Notes under the pieces: generated by a model
Database searches by the model: none
Seen by the model: the letters and a program-made list of their open reading frames with translations, nothing else
What the model was told of the DNA's origin: nothing
Shown here: piece by piece, positions 1 through 8,819 of the stretch
Position numbering within the stretch: position 1 is the stretch's first letter
Layout: the number at the start of each line of letters is the position of its first letter
Program-made: the position numbers and the translations under genes
Assembly (NCBI GenBank): GCA_049604415.1
Contig: JBMYTN010000008.1
Location: forward strand, 65,821-129,820
DNA: 64,000 bases
From: JBMYTN01 sp049604415
GTDB taxonomy: Bacteria; Pseudomonadota; Alphaproteobacteria; Rhodospirillales; Rhodospirillaceae
Direction: 5' to 3'

Positions 1-372
1 GCACAGATCATGCAGGCGGGACGGTCCGGACAAACCAGCCTCATAGGCGGCATCGAGCACCGAGCCGTTTTGCGCCAAAACCTCCCGGGCATGGTTCAGG
101 GTCAAACAGCCGAGGAACCGCTTTGGTGTCACCCCGGCCCAGCGGTGAAACAGCCGGTGCAAATGATGGGGCGACATCGCCAGATGGGAGGCCAGAGCCT
201 CCAGGGAGGGCTGATCCTGGCGATGCTCGACCAAAAACGCCATGGCCTGGGCGATCCGATCATAATCGCGGCTACCGGCTGCGGGATCCTCCTCGGTCAT
301 GGACTGTCCTTGCTGGATTTGGCTGGCGCCAGATGGGGCTATCGGGGTGGGGGCGGCAGTTGATTGTAGCAT
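1..372 (-). CDS. Ada-like AraC-type regulator / O6-methylguanine-DNA methyltransferase (5' part only)
   Basis: Read on the minus strand from 372, the frame is open for 124 codons and runs off the window at base 1. The visible part is an AraC-type helix-turn-helix region (…LASHLAMSPHHLHRLFHRWA…, then GVTPKRFL and AAYEAGLSGPSRLHDL). The AGLSGPSRLHDL ending is typical of the family in which an AraC domain precedes an Ogt/Ada methyltransferase that repairs alkylated DNA. The methyltransferase domain itself would lie outside the window, so that half of the call is inferred. Two in-frame starts are possible: ATG at 372 (GGGAG about 9 nt upstream) and ATG at 300 (AAGGA about 6 nt upstream). Divergent from nth, also a DNA repair gene. 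Confidence 0.8.
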   Translation of the reverse strand, partial: MLQSTAAPTPIAPSGASQIQQGQSMTEEDPAAGSRDYDRIAQAMAFLVEHRQDQPSLEALASHLAMSPHHLHRLFHRWAGVTPKRFLGCLTLNHAREVLAQNGSVLDAAYEAGLSGPSRLHDLC

Positions 373-502
373 CTTCGGTCTCCCAACAAGGCCCGCTCTC
401 GGGCTTTCGTCTTGATGGGGCCAAGGGTATGGTCGCAGGCTCTGCCCGCCCACCCGGATCTTGTCTTTCTTGCTTCGGCCTTGTTCTCAGGACCCCGCCA
501 CC

Positions 503-1135
503 ATGCAGCCCGCTGATATAGACGCCTTTTTTGCCCGCCTATCCGAACGCAATCCGGAACCGAAGGGGGAGCTGGACTCGGTCAACCATTTCACCTTGCT
601 GGTCGCCGTGGTGCTCTCGGCCCAGGCCACCGACAAAGGGGTCAACAAAGCCACCGGTCCGTTGTTCGCCGTGGTCGACACGCCGGAAAAGATGGTTGCC
701 TTGGGGGTGGACGGCCTGAAGGACTACATCAAAACCATCGGGCTGTTTAACTCCAAGGCGAAAAATGTCATCGCCTTGTCCGAGGCCCTGATTGCCGAGC
801 ATGGCTCAGAGGTGCCCCGGGACCGGGCCGCCTTGGAAAAACTGCCAGGGGTCGGGCGCAAAACCGCCAATGTGGTGCTGAACATCGCCTTTGGTGAGCC
901 AACCATTGCCGTGGACACCCACCTGTTTCGGGTCAGCAATAGAACCGGCATGGCCCCGGGCAAAACCCCTTTGGCGGTTGAATTGGGCCTGGAGAAGGTC
1001 ATCCCGGCAAAATATATGCGCCATGCCCATCACTGGCTGATCTTGCATGGGCGCTATGTCTGCAAGGCCCGCAAGCCCAATTGCCCGGCCTGCCCGGTCG
1101 CCGACCTGTGTGGCTTCGAGGACAAAACCCCCTAA
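503..1135 (+). CDS. nth: Endonuclease III (DNA glycosylase/AP lyase)
   Basis: Base-excision repair enzyme that removes oxidised pyrimidines and cleaves abasic sites. From the ATG at 503 the product has 210 aa, the family's usual length. The helix-hairpin-helix LPGVGRKTA carries Lys120 and is followed by Asp138 in AVDTHLF; these are the same numbers as the catalytic residues of the E. coli enzyme. Four cysteines at 187, 194, 197 and 203 (C-X6-C-X2-C-X5-C) form the [4Fe-4S] loop. A TTG at 461 would add 14 residues that look non-native, so the ATG is preferred even though its ribosome site is weak. Stands alone between the Ada-like gene and the convergent lpoA-like gene. Confidence 0.97.
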   Translation: MQPADIDAFFARLSERNPEPKGELDSVNHFTLLVAVVLSAQATDKGVNKATGPLFAVVDTPEKMVALGVDGLKDYIKTIGLFNSKAKNVIALSEALIAEHGSEVPRDRAALEKLPGVGRKTANVVLNIAFGEPTIAVDTHLFRVSNRTGMAPGKTPLAVELGLEKVIPAKYMRHAHHWLILHGRYVCKARKPNCPACPVADLCGFEDKTP

Positions 1136-1184
1136 ACCGGCCAGCGCCCTAACGGGTCATGCCTTCTAAACTGGCGGGCCAGTC

Positions 1185-2480
1185 TTATGATCCGGGACGC
1201 GGGGCAAAGCTGGACGGGGCCGGTTCCACGGTTTCGATGCCGCCCGCAGCCGACGGGTTGATGCGCATCAGCGCCAGGCCGCGATCCACGGTGCCATTGT
1301 TCCGGAAGCGGAAAATCCCATAAACACCGCTAAAGCCGGTCGGAGCCTGCAAGGTCGCGGCGCTATAGACGTCTTGGCCCCCGGCATTGCGGTCCAACAG
1401 TGCCGCCAGCGCCGTGGCGTCATAGCCCAACCCGGCCAGCTCGGACGGATCTTCACCGAAATTGCTGCGATAGCGGGTTTCGAAATTGGCCTTGGCATTC
1501 GGCGAGACCGTGGGGAACACCGCCCCATCCAGAGAGGCTTCATTGGCCAAGGAGCGGTCTTGGCCCCAAAGCATGGTGCCAGCGACCATCACTTTTTGCG
1601 GATCCAGCCCGTAATAGGGCAGCAAGGACGCCACCGCTTTCAGGCTCAAACCCTGGTCCGGCAGGATCAAGGTGTCAAAGGGGCGGGCCAGGATCTGCTG
1701 CACCACGGCGGAATTATCCGCATTGTTCGGGTCATAAAACTCCTCGCCGGACATGCTCATGCCCAATTGCGGAGCAATTTGCCGGGTCGCGCCCGCCACC
1801 GCATAGCCAAAGGCATTGGCCGGGGCCAGCACCGCCACCGAGTTGCGGGCATTTTGCTTGGCATAGGTCAGGATGCGCTCGACCTGATCGGCGAACAAAA
1901 AGCCGCTGAGGTAAACATTGCCCCCGGCCACGGTTTCATCGGTGGAAAAGGCGATGACATTGACGCCGCGTTGGGCGGCCAAGGGGGCCACGGTGCGCAC
2001 GCTGTCGCCAAAGAGCGGCCCTAAGATCAGCTTCGCCCCTTGGGCCAAAGCGGTCCGGGCGGCCTCGGCAGCCCCAGCCGGAGTGCCACGGGTGTCATAG
2101 GGCTGCAGAACGAAATTCTCGCTGCCAATGTCAAAGGCGGCCATTTCCGCCGCCTTTTTGATCGATTGGCCGACGGACGCCCCATTGCCCGACAGCGGTA
2201 CCAACAAAGCGACTCGGGACAAATTGCCTGCTTCTGGGCCCAGAAGCGGTCCGGCACCTTCCAAAGGCTCGGACTCAACCGGCGTGGTCGGCTGGGCGGT
2301 GGGCGGCGGCGGTTCCGGAGTTGACGGTCCCCCGGTTCTGGCCCCACTCTGCACACAGGCGCTTAAGGCCAGGGAGCCGCCCAAAACCAGGGCCAAAACC
2401 ACGCGTGACGGCGTCCGCGCGTTTCTGTTTCGACCCCGCAACAGCGGCTTCACCCAGTTGAAAACCTTCGATGCAAACAC
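1185..2480 (-). CDS. Penicillin-binding protein activator, LpoA-like lipoprotein
   Basis: Predicted outer-membrane-anchored lipoprotein with a periplasmic type-I solute-binding fold (Peripla_BP_6/LpoA family). The N-terminus has a basic stretch, a hydrophobic segment and a lipobox ending LALSAC, placing the lipidated Cys at about residue 42. A Pro/Thr-rich linker follows, then the binding-protein domain beginning RVALLVPLSGNGASVG. LpoA activates PBP1A in gammaproteobacteria; that role is only inferred here, but the position divergent from rsmI-yraN is the classic one. The longest frame begins with TTG at 2486; GTG at 2480 is preferred because AAGGAG lies 7 nt upstream. Even so, its 5' end overlaps that of rsmI on the other strand by about 10 bp. 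Confidence 0.85.
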   Translation of the reverse strand: MFASKVFNWVKPLLRGRNRNARTPSRVVLALVLGGSLALSACVQSGARTGGPSTPEPPPPTAQPTTPVESEPLEGAGPLLGPEAGNLSRVALLVPLSGNGASVGQSIKKAAEMAAFDIGSENFVLQPYDTRGTPAGAAEAARTALAQGAKLILGPLFGDSVRTVAPLAAQRGVNVIAFSTDETVAGGNVYLSGFLFADQVERILTYAKQNARNSVAVLAPANAFGYAVAGATRQIAPQLGMSMSGEEFYDPNNADNSAVVQQILARPFDTLILPDQGLSLKAVASLLPYYGLDPQKVMVAGTMLWGQDRSLANEASLDGAVFPTVSPNAKANFETRYRSNFGEDPSELAGLGYDATALAALLDRNAGGQDVYSAATLQAPTGFSGVYGIFRFRNNGTVDRGLALMRINPSAAGGIETVEPAPSSFAPRPGS

Positions 2481-3499
2481 CGCCAAACTCCTTCCCTCTA
2501 TCGGATCCCGACCACCCTACTAAGGGATCGGCAACAAGTAAACCAGCGCCCCACGACTCGGGCGAAAACCCAGACCCTGCGGTGCCCGAGGACAAAATCC
2601 CAACGCGGCCAATCGGTCCGGGCCTGCATGTGGTCTCCACGCCCATTGGCAATCTCGGCGATTTGTCCGACCGCGCCCGCCAAGTGTTAAACCAAGCCGA
2701 CCGGGTGCTGTGCGAGGACACCCGCGTGACCGGGCGCTTGCTCAGCCATCTTGGGATCCGGACCTCTTTGACCCCCTATCATGACCATAATGCGGCACAG
2801 ATCCGCCCAGAGGTGCTCTCGGCCCTAGAAAACGGGGCAACCATCGCCTTGGTCTCCGATGCGGGCACGCCTTTGGTCTCAGATCCGGGCTATAAGCTGG
2901 TCCGGGCCTGTCGAGAGGCCGGATTGCCGGTCACAGCGGTCCCCGGGCCCTCTGCGGTGCTGGCCGCCCTGGCCATTTGCGGTCTGCCCACCGACCGGTT
3001 TTTCTTTGCGGGCTTCCCTCCGGCCAAATCCGGCGCTGCGGAACGGCTCTATCGCAGTGTGGCAGCGCTGCCTGCCACCTTGGTGTTTTATGAAAGCACC
3101 AAGCGTCTGGGCAAATCCCTGGCCGCCATGGCACCGATCTTCGGCAACCGGGACGCTGCCGTCTGCCGCGAGTTGACCAAGCTGTTTGAGGAAACGGTGC
3201 GCGGATCCTTGCCTGACCTCGCCGCCAAATATGGCTCCGAAGCCGCCCCGAAAGGTGAGGCGGTGATCCTGATCGGTCCGCCACTGTCCCCGGAGGAGGG
3301 TGGCGTCGAGGCTGGGCCGGGCTGGGAGGAGCAACTGGCCGAGGCTTTGGATCAAGGCCTGACTGTGCGGGATGCGGCGGATCTGGTCGCGGCCCAAACC
3401 GGTCGCCCACGCCGTCCGATCTATCAGCGCGCTTTGGCCCTGGCGCAAAATCCAGCCAAAGACCGGACCAATCCATCCGAGCCGGATCCGACAGCATGA
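2471..3499 (+). CDS. rsmI: 16S rRNA (cytidine1402-2'-O)-methyltransferase
   Basis: SAM-dependent methyltransferase of the tetrapyrrole-methylase fold that 2'-O-methylates C1402 of 16S rRNA. Diagnostic blocks are VVSTPIGNLGDLSDRA near the core start, CEDTRVTGRLL, LVSDAGTPLVSDPGYKLV, the VPGPSAVLAALAICGLPTD segment and VFYESTKR. The product has 342 aa against about 286 in E. coli. The excess is a low-complexity Pro/Asp-rich N-terminal stretch of about 50 residues and a C-terminal tail; the true start may be further in, as no ribosome site stands before the ATG at 2471. It overlaps yraN by 4 bp (ATGA), so the two are probably translationally coupled. Confidence 0.95.
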   Translation: MQTPPNSFPLSDPDHPTKGSATSKPAPHDSGENPDPAVPEDKIPTRPIGPGLHVVSTPIGNLGDLSDRARQVLNQADRVLCEDTRVTGRLLSHLGIRTSLTPYHDHNAAQIRPEVLSALENGATIALVSDAGTPLVSDPGYKLVRACREAGLPVTAVPGPSAVLAALAICGLPTDRFFFAGFPPAKSGAAERLYRSVAALPATLVFYESTKRLGKSLAAMAPIFGNRDAAVCRELTKLFEETVRGSLPDLAAKYGSEAAPKGEAVILIGPPLSPEEGGVEAGPGWEEQLAEALDQGLTVRDAADLVAAQTGRPRRPIYQRALALAQNPAKDRTNPSEPDPTA

Positions 3500-3876
3500 G
3501 CCTGGAAAAACGGCGGCAGGCAGAAACCAAAGGGCGCGAGGCAGAAAATCGCGCCCGTAGGCATCTGGAAGCCTCTGGCTGGCGTATCCTAGGACAGAGG
3601 GTCCGCGCTCCGCGTGGCAGCGGTGCGGGCGAGCTGGACCTGATTGCTCTGAAGGGCAGCATCCTGGCGTTTTGTGAAGTCAAAGCCCGCAAGGATGTGA
3701 CCATGGCTTTGGAGGCGGTGACGCCGACCCAACGCCAGCGGCTGTGGCGGGCGGCGGAAGCCTATCTCGCCACCCAACCCGCTTTCGCCAGCTTTGGCGT
3801 TCGGTTCGACGTTCTTGTGGTGACGGGAGAGGGTCCTATCCACCATATTGAGGATGCTTGGCGATTAGACCCCTAG
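3496..3876 (+). CDS. YraN/UPF0102 family protein
   Basis: Small 126-residue protein of the UPF0102 family, which has a restriction-endonuclease-like fold. Visible hallmarks are AENRARRHLEASGWRIL at the N-terminus, GELDLIALKGSILAFCEVKAR in the middle (E…D…EVK nuclease-like motif), and the arginine-rich helix TPTQRQRLWRAAEAYL. Its biochemical role is not settled; the conserved position immediately after rsmI, with ATGA overlap, is standard in proteobacteria. Normal length and no missing core residue. Confidence 0.92.
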   Translation: MSLEKRRQAETKGREAENRARRHLEASGWRILGQRVRAPRGSGAGELDLIALKGSILAFCEVKARKDVTMALEAVTPTQRQRLWRAAEAYLATQPAFASFGVRFDVLVVTGEGPIHHIEDAWRLDP

Positions 3877-3911
3877 ATAGGGTCACCGAAACGGAACAGA
3901 GCGGAACCCGC

Positions 3912-4832
3912 ATGGCCCATCAGACCACAGAGCAGACTTTTGTGTCCCGCATCTTGCGTGCCCCTCACCTCGGATCCGATAAACGAGGAGCCTCCCTACC
4001 CTTGGTGCTGTGCGCCACTGCATTTCTGGGGCTGGGAACGGCCTGCTCGCCGGTCGGCATGGCCGTTGGCGTTGGAGCCAAAGGCGCGGTGATGGCCAGC
4101 GAGGAGCGCGGCTTTGAAACCGCCATGTCCGATACCGGGATCGCCCTGGCCATGGAAGGCGCGCTGATCGAAGCCGATGAAGCCCTATTCACCCGGGTCG
4201 GGGTCACCGTCCGCGAGGGCCGGGTCCTGCTCGCCGGTGTGGTGCCAAAGCCGGAGGACCGCATTGAAGCGACCCGGATTGCTTGGCAGGTCGATGGGGT
4301 CCGCGCGGTGATCAATGAGCTGAAAATCACCGAGGAGACCGATTTGATTGATCGGGGCCGCGATTTGTTGTTGGAGCAGCGGATGGAGGCCGCCCTGCTG
4401 CTCGACAATCAAATTTCCTCGATCAACTACACGGTCGATGTGGTCAATGGGACGGTGTTTTTGATGGGCATCGCCCAATCCGAGGCCGAGCGGGCCGCCG
4501 TGATGATCCACGCCCGGGAGTTGGATCATGTGCGCCGGGTGGTCGATTACACCCGTTTGGTGAGCGATAAACCCCTGCCTGTGCCCTCAACCAGCGCCTC
4601 GGTCTCCTCACCGGCCAATACGCCAAGTGACACCCCGGCAACGCCCCCTGTATCAACATCCGTGACGACCCCGGCGGCAACACCGGTGACGACCCCGGCG
4701 ACGACCCCGGCGACCAGCCCCAGCCCAACGGCCAGCCCAGACCCCGCGCCAAGCTTTACTGTTCCGTCTATGAAACAAAACCCGCCACAAAGTCAGAGCC
4801 GTTTGGGTCCCTCTGTCGGATTTTCGGGCTAA
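3912..4832 (+). CDS. Dual-BON-domain lipoprotein, DolP/YraP-like
   Basis: Predicted outer-membrane lipoprotein. From ATG 3912 the N-terminus has a hydrophobic stretch (LPLVLCATAFLGLGTAC) with a lipobox Cys at about residue 45. Two BON domains follow: ALIEADEALFTRVGVTVREG with VVPKPEDRIEATRIAWQVDG, then INYTVDVVNGTVFLMGIAQS with ARELDHVRRVVDYTRL. DolP of E. coli supports envelope integrity; the same role is inferred. The C-terminal ~70 residues are Pro/Thr/Ser-rich and partly built from 9-bp tandem repeats encoding T-P-A units, unlike typical DolP. An upstream in-frame TTG (3858) overlaps yraN and is less likely. Follows rsmI-yraN in the same order as in other proteobacteria. Confidence 0.88.
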   Translation: MAHQTTEQTFVSRILRAPHLGSDKRGASLPLVLCATAFLGLGTACSPVGMAVGVGAKGAVMASEERGFETAMSDTGIALAMEGALIEADEALFTRVGVTVREGRVLLAGVVPKPEDRIEATRIAWQVDGVRAVINELKITEETDLIDRGRDLLLEQRMEAALLLDNQISSINYTVDVVNGTVFLMGIAQSEAERAAVMIHARELDHVRRVVDYTRLVSDKPLPVPSTSASVSSPANTPSDTPATPPVSTSVTTPAATPVTTPATTPATSPSPTASPDPAPSFTVPSMKQNPPQSQSRLGPSVGFSG

Positions 4833-4836
4833 CAGC

Positions 4837-5673
4837 ATGGTAGATGCTGTGGCGGTGCGTCAGGAATTGGCCATGTTGGGACGGGTCCCCGATGACCGCA
4901 TCCCCTTGGTCGAGGCTGCCCTGCTGTTCGCCGCTCTGGACCGTCCGGTCCCGTCTTTGGAGCCCTATCGGGCTGAAATCGCCGCCATGGAACGCATTGT
5001 CCGGGCCCAAACCGAAGATTTGCCCGAGGTTGGCTTGAGTGCCTGTATGGATGCCTTGCGGGCCGCCATCATCGACCATGGCAATTTTTCCGGCGATGTT
5101 GAAACCTATGACGATCCCGACAACGCCAATCTGATCCGGGTCATTGAGCGCCGCAAAGGCTTGCCCATCGCGCTGGGTCTGATGTGCATCCATCTGGGCG
5201 ACAGCATGGGCGGTATTGTCCAGGGCCTGACCTTCCCGGGCCATTTCCTGGTCCGGATTGCCGCCCAGGGCCAGCGGGCGATCCTAGATCCCTTCCACGG
5301 CCTGGAGCGGCTCTCCCCAGTGCGAATGCGAGCCTTGCTGAAGGCCGTGATGGGTCAAGGCGCGGAAATGGCTCCGGCGGATTACGAGGCCGTCTCCCGG
5401 CGCAGTGTTCTATACCGCCTGCAAAACAATATCAAAACCCGGCGGCTCGAGGCCGGGGACATTCCCGGAGCCATTGCGATTTTGAAAGAACTGCTGGTCT
5501 TCGCCCCGCAAGAAAGCGCATTTTGGCGGGAAATGGGGATGATGCAGCTGCGCATGGGGGCCTTGGGAGACGCCGTTGACAGCCTGGAGGGCTATTTGCG
5601 GGTCGATCCGGACGCCAATGACCGCGACCGGATTTACCAAGTGGTTCGACGATTGCGTGAACGGCTGACTTGA
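4837..5673 (+). CDS. SirB1-family protein (transglutaminase-like domain plus TPR-like tail)
   Basis: 278 aa, beginning 4 bp after the BON gene, so probably the same transcript. The N-terminal two thirds match the SirB1 family: NLIRVIERRKGLPIALGLM and GLTFPGHFLVRI, a transglutaminase-like fold seen in many proteobacteria with no assigned reaction. The C-terminal part (RRLEAGDIPGAIAILKEL… LGDAVDSLEGYLRVDPDA) reads as two TPR-like helical pairs, suggesting protein binding. No signal peptide, so likely cytoplasmic. The exact function is unknown. Confidence 0.88.
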   Translation: MVDAVAVRQELAMLGRVPDDRIPLVEAALLFAALDRPVPSLEPYRAEIAAMERIVRAQTEDLPEVGLSACMDALRAAIIDHGNFSGDVETYDDPDNANLIRVIERRKGLPIALGLMCIHLGDSMGGIVQGLTFPGHFLVRIAAQGQRAILDPFHGLERLSPVRMRALLKAVMGQGAEMAPADYEAVSRRSVLYRLQNNIKTRRLEAGDIPGAIAILKELLVFAPQESAFWREMGMMQLRMGALGDAVDSLEGYLRVDPDANDRDRIYQVVRRLRERLT

Positions 5674-5793
5674 CGTTTCGCTGATAGATGTCCCAGATGG
5701 CGGACAGAGACGGCCCTTGGCCCGTCCTTCCTCGCCTTCCCCATTCCCCGGATCATCGGCCCCCTATGGCCGTCTGGGCAGCGGAGATCCAGC

Positions 5794-6768
5794 ATGACCG
5801 CCAAAACGGCCCTCAAGGTCGCGATCCAGATGGATCCGATCGAAAGCATCGACATCGCCGGAGACAGCAGCTTTGTTTTGGGCCTGGAAGCCCAGAACCG
5901 GGGCCACAGCCTGTACCACTATGGTCCGCAATCCCTGTCCTTCCGTGATGGTCGGCTGACCGCCCGGGCGCGGGCGATGACCCTGCGCCGGGAAATGGGC
6001 AATCACTTTACGTTGGGCGACGAACAGGTGCTCGACCTGTCCACGGTCGACGTGGTGTTGATGCGCCAGGATCCGCCCTTTGATATGAGCTATATCACCG
6101 CCACCCATTTGCTCGACCACATCCACCCGGACACATTGGTGGTCAACAATCCGACCTCGGTGCGCAATGCGCCGGAAAAGCTGTTCGCGACTCTGTTTCC
6201 CGGTCTGATGCCCCCGACCCTGATTTCCGCCGATCCGATGGAGATCCGGGCCTTTCGGGAGGAAATGGGCGATATCATCGTCAAGCCGCTGTTCGGCAAT
6301 GGCGGGGCCGGGGTGTTCCACATCGCCCCGGGGGATGAGAATCTAAACGCCCTGTTGGAAATGTTTGCCGAACGCTCCCGGGAACCGCTGATGGTTCAAC
6401 GCTATTTGCCCGAGGTCCGCCAGGGCGACAAGCGGATCATTCTGGTTGATGGCGAGCCGGTTGGGGCCATCAATCGGGTGCCCAGCGAGGGCGAGGCCCG
6501 CTCCAACATGCATGTGGGCGGTCAGGCCATGAAGGATGTTCTGACCCCGAGAGACCAAAAGATCTGTGCGGCCATCGGCCCGGCCTTGCGTGATCTCGGC
6601 CTGATTTTTGTCGGCATTGACGTGATCGGCACCTGGCTGACCGAGATCAATGTGACCTCTCCTACCGGTTTGCAGGAAATCAACCGCTTCGATGGCGCCT
6701 GCCTGGAAGGTCTGATCTGGGACGCCATCGAGGCCAAGCGCCCCCAAAGCGCCCCCGAAAGCGCATAA
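5794..6768 (+). CDS. gshB: Glutathione synthase (ATP-grasp)
   Basis: Joins gamma-glutamylcysteine and glycine with ATP to make glutathione. 324 aa, the usual prokaryotic GshB length. Seen: the MRQDPPFDMSYI segment, NNPTSVRNAPEKLFA, the ATP-grasp loop KPLFGNGGAGVFHI, MVQRYLPEVRQGDKRIILVDG, and EINVTSPTGLQEINRFDG near the C-terminus with the metal-binding Glu/Asn. First gene of a tight plus-strand run (gshB, MaoC-like, bioM, bioN). It often follows rsmI-yraN-BON genes in alphaproteobacteria, as it nearly does here. Confidence 0.97.
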   Translation: MTAKTALKVAIQMDPIESIDIAGDSSFVLGLEAQNRGHSLYHYGPQSLSFRDGRLTARARAMTLRREMGNHFTLGDEQVLDLSTVDVVLMRQDPPFDMSYITATHLLDHIHPDTLVVNNPTSVRNAPEKLFATLFPGLMPPTLISADPMEIRAFREEMGDIIVKPLFGNGGAGVFHIAPGDENLNALLEMFAERSREPLMVQRYLPEVRQGDKRIILVDGEPVGAINRVPSEGEARSNMHVGGQAMKDVLTPRDQKICAAIGPALRDLGLIFVGIDVIGTWLTEINVTSPTGLQEINRFDGACLEGLIWDAIEAKRPQSAPESA

Positions 6769-6780
6769 TTGGCACCCGGG

Positions 6781-7311
6781 ATGGCTTCCGAGGCGAGGAT
6801 GTCCGCAGATCCGGCGCTGGTGATCGGCCAAGCCCTGCCCGAGACGCCCTGGCGGCGGATTGAGCCGGAAGATGTCCGTCGTTTTTGTGCCATCACCGGC
6901 GAAAATCAATGGATTCATACGGACCCGGAACGAGCGAGCAGAGACCTGCCCGGCGGCACGCCCCTGGTCCCTGGGGCTCTCTTGGTCTCCTTCAGCGTGG
7001 CCTGGATGTCCGATCTGCTCGATGGCCCGGGCATCGTCCGGCGTTTGCAGCGCAGCTATGAAGCGATCCGCTTTCGCGACACTGTCCCGGTTGGCACGCC
7101 GCTTTGCCTGCGGGCCACACCGTTGTCCCTGCGGGTGCTGCCGGTCAAACAGGACCAAGGCGGCCTGGAGCGGGTCTATGTGGTGCTGGAGGCCCAGCTG
7201 CTGCGCCGTTTTAAGGCCACGCCGGTCCTGGAAGGGCGGTTTTCCAGCCTGTTGGAGCGGGAGACGGGTGGAGGGGCGGATAGAGCCTCAGAGCGGGATC
7301 CAAGGCCTTGA
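6781..7311 (+). CDS. MaoC-like (NodN-type) hot-dog hydratase/dehydratase
   Basis: Predicted single hot-dog domain enzyme acting on acyl-CoA or acyl thioesters. The core is RRFCAITGENQWIHTDPERA followed by GTPLVPGALLVSF, the layout of the MaoC/R-hydratase motif. The catalytic Asp that usually stands five residues before the His is a Glu here, so activity needs testing. Possible starts are TTG 6769, ATG 6781 and ATG 6799; the last has the best ribosome site (GAGG) and gives 170 aa. It begins right after gshB and overlaps bioM by 4 bp, placing it in the biotin-transport transcript. Substrate unknown. Confidence 0.75.
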   Translation: MASEARMSADPALVIGQALPETPWRRIEPEDVRRFCAITGENQWIHTDPERASRDLPGGTPLVPGALLVSFSVAWMSDLLDGPGIVRRLQRSYEAIRFRDTVPVGTPLCLRATPLSLRVLPVKQDQGGLERVYVVLEAQLLRRFKATPVLEGRFSSLLERETGGGADRASERDPRP

Positions 7312-8060
7312 CCGCCTCCCCTGACAGCACAGGGAGCCTCGAGCCGCCCGCCGTGGTCTTTGATCAGGTCCACTATGCGGTGTCCACCCGGACCATCCTG
7401 AAATCCCTGTCCTTCACCTTCACCGAGCATCGGATCGCCCTGATCGGGGCCAATGGCTCCGGCAAAAGCAGTTTGATCCGGATGATCAACGGCCTCCTGA
7501 GCCCGTCCAGCGGACAGGTCACGGTGGATGGCTTGGATGTGGCCCAAGCAGGCCGGGAGGTTCGGGGCCGCGTTGGGTTCCTGTTTCAAAACCCCGATGT
7601 TCAAATCCTGATGCCAACCCCGGTCGAGGATGTGGCCTTTGGCCTGAAGGGCCGGATCAAATCCGCCAAGGATCGCAAGACCAAAGCACTCGAGGTCCTG
7701 GAACGCATGGGCCTTGGTCCCTTGGCCGACAGCCCGGCCCATACCCTGTCCGGTGGCGAGAAACAGCGCTTGGCTCTGGCCGGGGTGCTGGCCACTGATC
7801 CCAGCCTGTTGGTGATGGACGAGCCGACCACCATGCTCGATTTGCTCGGCCAAAGACTGTTTACCCAGCTGCTGGCCGACCTGCCGCAGCGGGTGATCTT
7901 GACCACCCATTCCATGAGCCTCGCTGCCCAATGTGATCGGGTGGTTTGGCTCAAAAGCACGACCAATGGGGCCGAGATCGCCGCAGACGGCGCGCCTGAG
8001 GCTGTGATCACCGCCTATCGGGACTGGGTCGATCAAGCAGCACATGGCGACCCGGCATGA
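7308..8060 (+). CDS. bioM: Biotin ECF transporter ATPase (BioM/EcfA)
   Basis: ABC ATPase of an energy-coupling-factor transporter. Walker A GANGSGKSS at residues 47-55, Q-loop FLFQNPDVQI, signature LSGGEKQRLALAG, Walker B LLVMDEPTT and the switch His in ILTTHSMSL are all present; the NPDVQI…VEDVAFG stretch is characteristic of Ecf/Cbi-type ATPases. 250 aa. The start is a TTG that overlaps the preceding stop codon, with no in-frame ATG until well inside the domain. The bioN-bioY genes downstream identify biotin as substrate. Confidence 0.92.
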   Translation: MTASPDSTGSLEPPAVVFDQVHYAVSTRTILKSLSFTFTEHRIALIGANGSGKSSLIRMINGLLSPSSGQVTVDGLDVAQAGREVRGRVGFLFQNPDVQILMPTPVEDVAFGLKGRIKSAKDRKTKALEVLERMGLGPLADSPAHTLSGGEKQRLALAGVLATDPSLLVMDEPTTMLDLLGQRLFTQLLADLPQRVILTTHSMSLAAQCDRVVWLKSTTNGAEIAADGAPEAVITAYRDWVDQAAHGDPA

Positions 8061-8692
8061 TTTTGGGTCTTTCTGTTCCCGGAACGTCTTGGCTGCACCG
8101 GGCTCCGGCGGGGGCCAAGCTGTTGGGGCTGGCCCTGTTTGGCACCGTGATTTTTTTGATATCCGATTACCATATGCTCGCCGCCCTGTTTGGCGGGCTG
8201 GCGCTGCTTTATTGGTCCTGCGGATTGGGATTTGCCCGCTTTGTCGGCCAAATCAAAGCTTTGGGGCTATTTCTAGTGATCATTGGGCTGTCCCAAACAT
8301 GGCTCAGTGGTTGGGAAAGCGGTCTAGAGGTGACCTTACGCCTGGCCATAGCGGTCACCGGAGCGTCTCTGGTGACCTACACTACCCCTTTCTCGGAAAT
8401 GTCCGATGTCCTGGAACGGGTGCTGGCCCCGTTTGATCGCGCGCCTTTATCGCGGCTTGGTTTGCGGCCCGCGAGTGTTGCATTCGCCTTAACGATGACG
8501 GTGCGTTTCCTGCCGGTCATGGAGCAGGTGATCGGGGAAACCCGCCAAGCCGCCGCAGCCCGAGGCCGGGAGCGCAATTGGATTGCTTTGATCCTGCCAA
8601 GCCTGATCCGGACCCTGAAAATGGCCCATGAGGTCGGGGAGGCGGTGGAAGCCCGTGGCTTGGAGTCCTTCTCGACGAAAAACCAGCTCTGA
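8057..8692 (+). CDS. bioN: Biotin ECF transporter transmembrane subunit (BioN/EcfT)
   Basis: Integral membrane coupling subunit linking BioM to the substrate binder BioY. Four to five hydrophobic segments are visible (for example LLGLALFGTVIFLI and FLVIIGLSQTWL). The C-terminal cytoplasmic part has the two short Ala-Arg-Gly motifs that EcfT proteins use to contact the ATPases (QAAAARGRER and EAVEARGLES). 211 aa, normal for BioN. ATGA overlap with bioM argues for coupled translation. Confidence 0.92.
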   Translation: MILGLSVPGTSWLHRAPAGAKLLGLALFGTVIFLISDYHMLAALFGGLALLYWSCGLGFARFVGQIKALGLFLVIIGLSQTWLSGWESGLEVTLRLAIAVTGASLVTYTTPFSEMSDVLERVLAPFDRAPLSRLGLRPASVAFALTMTVRFLPVMEQVIGETRQAAAARGRERNWIALILPSLIRTLKMAHEVGEAVEARGLESFSTKNQL

Positions 8693-8819
8693 TTGTCGGC
8701 ACTTAACAAAACGCAACAAAATCCGTTCTTTCTGTCAGAACGGCATGAGCATAGACTTGATTCTGATTTTATAGCCGGGCAGAACGTGCGCCCTCTCACA
8801 AACATCCCATGGATAAGAT

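Noticed and set aside
10..363. 117-codon plus-strand frame at the window start
   Set aside because: The opposite strand encodes a clear AraC-type helix-turn-helix, so this is its shadow.
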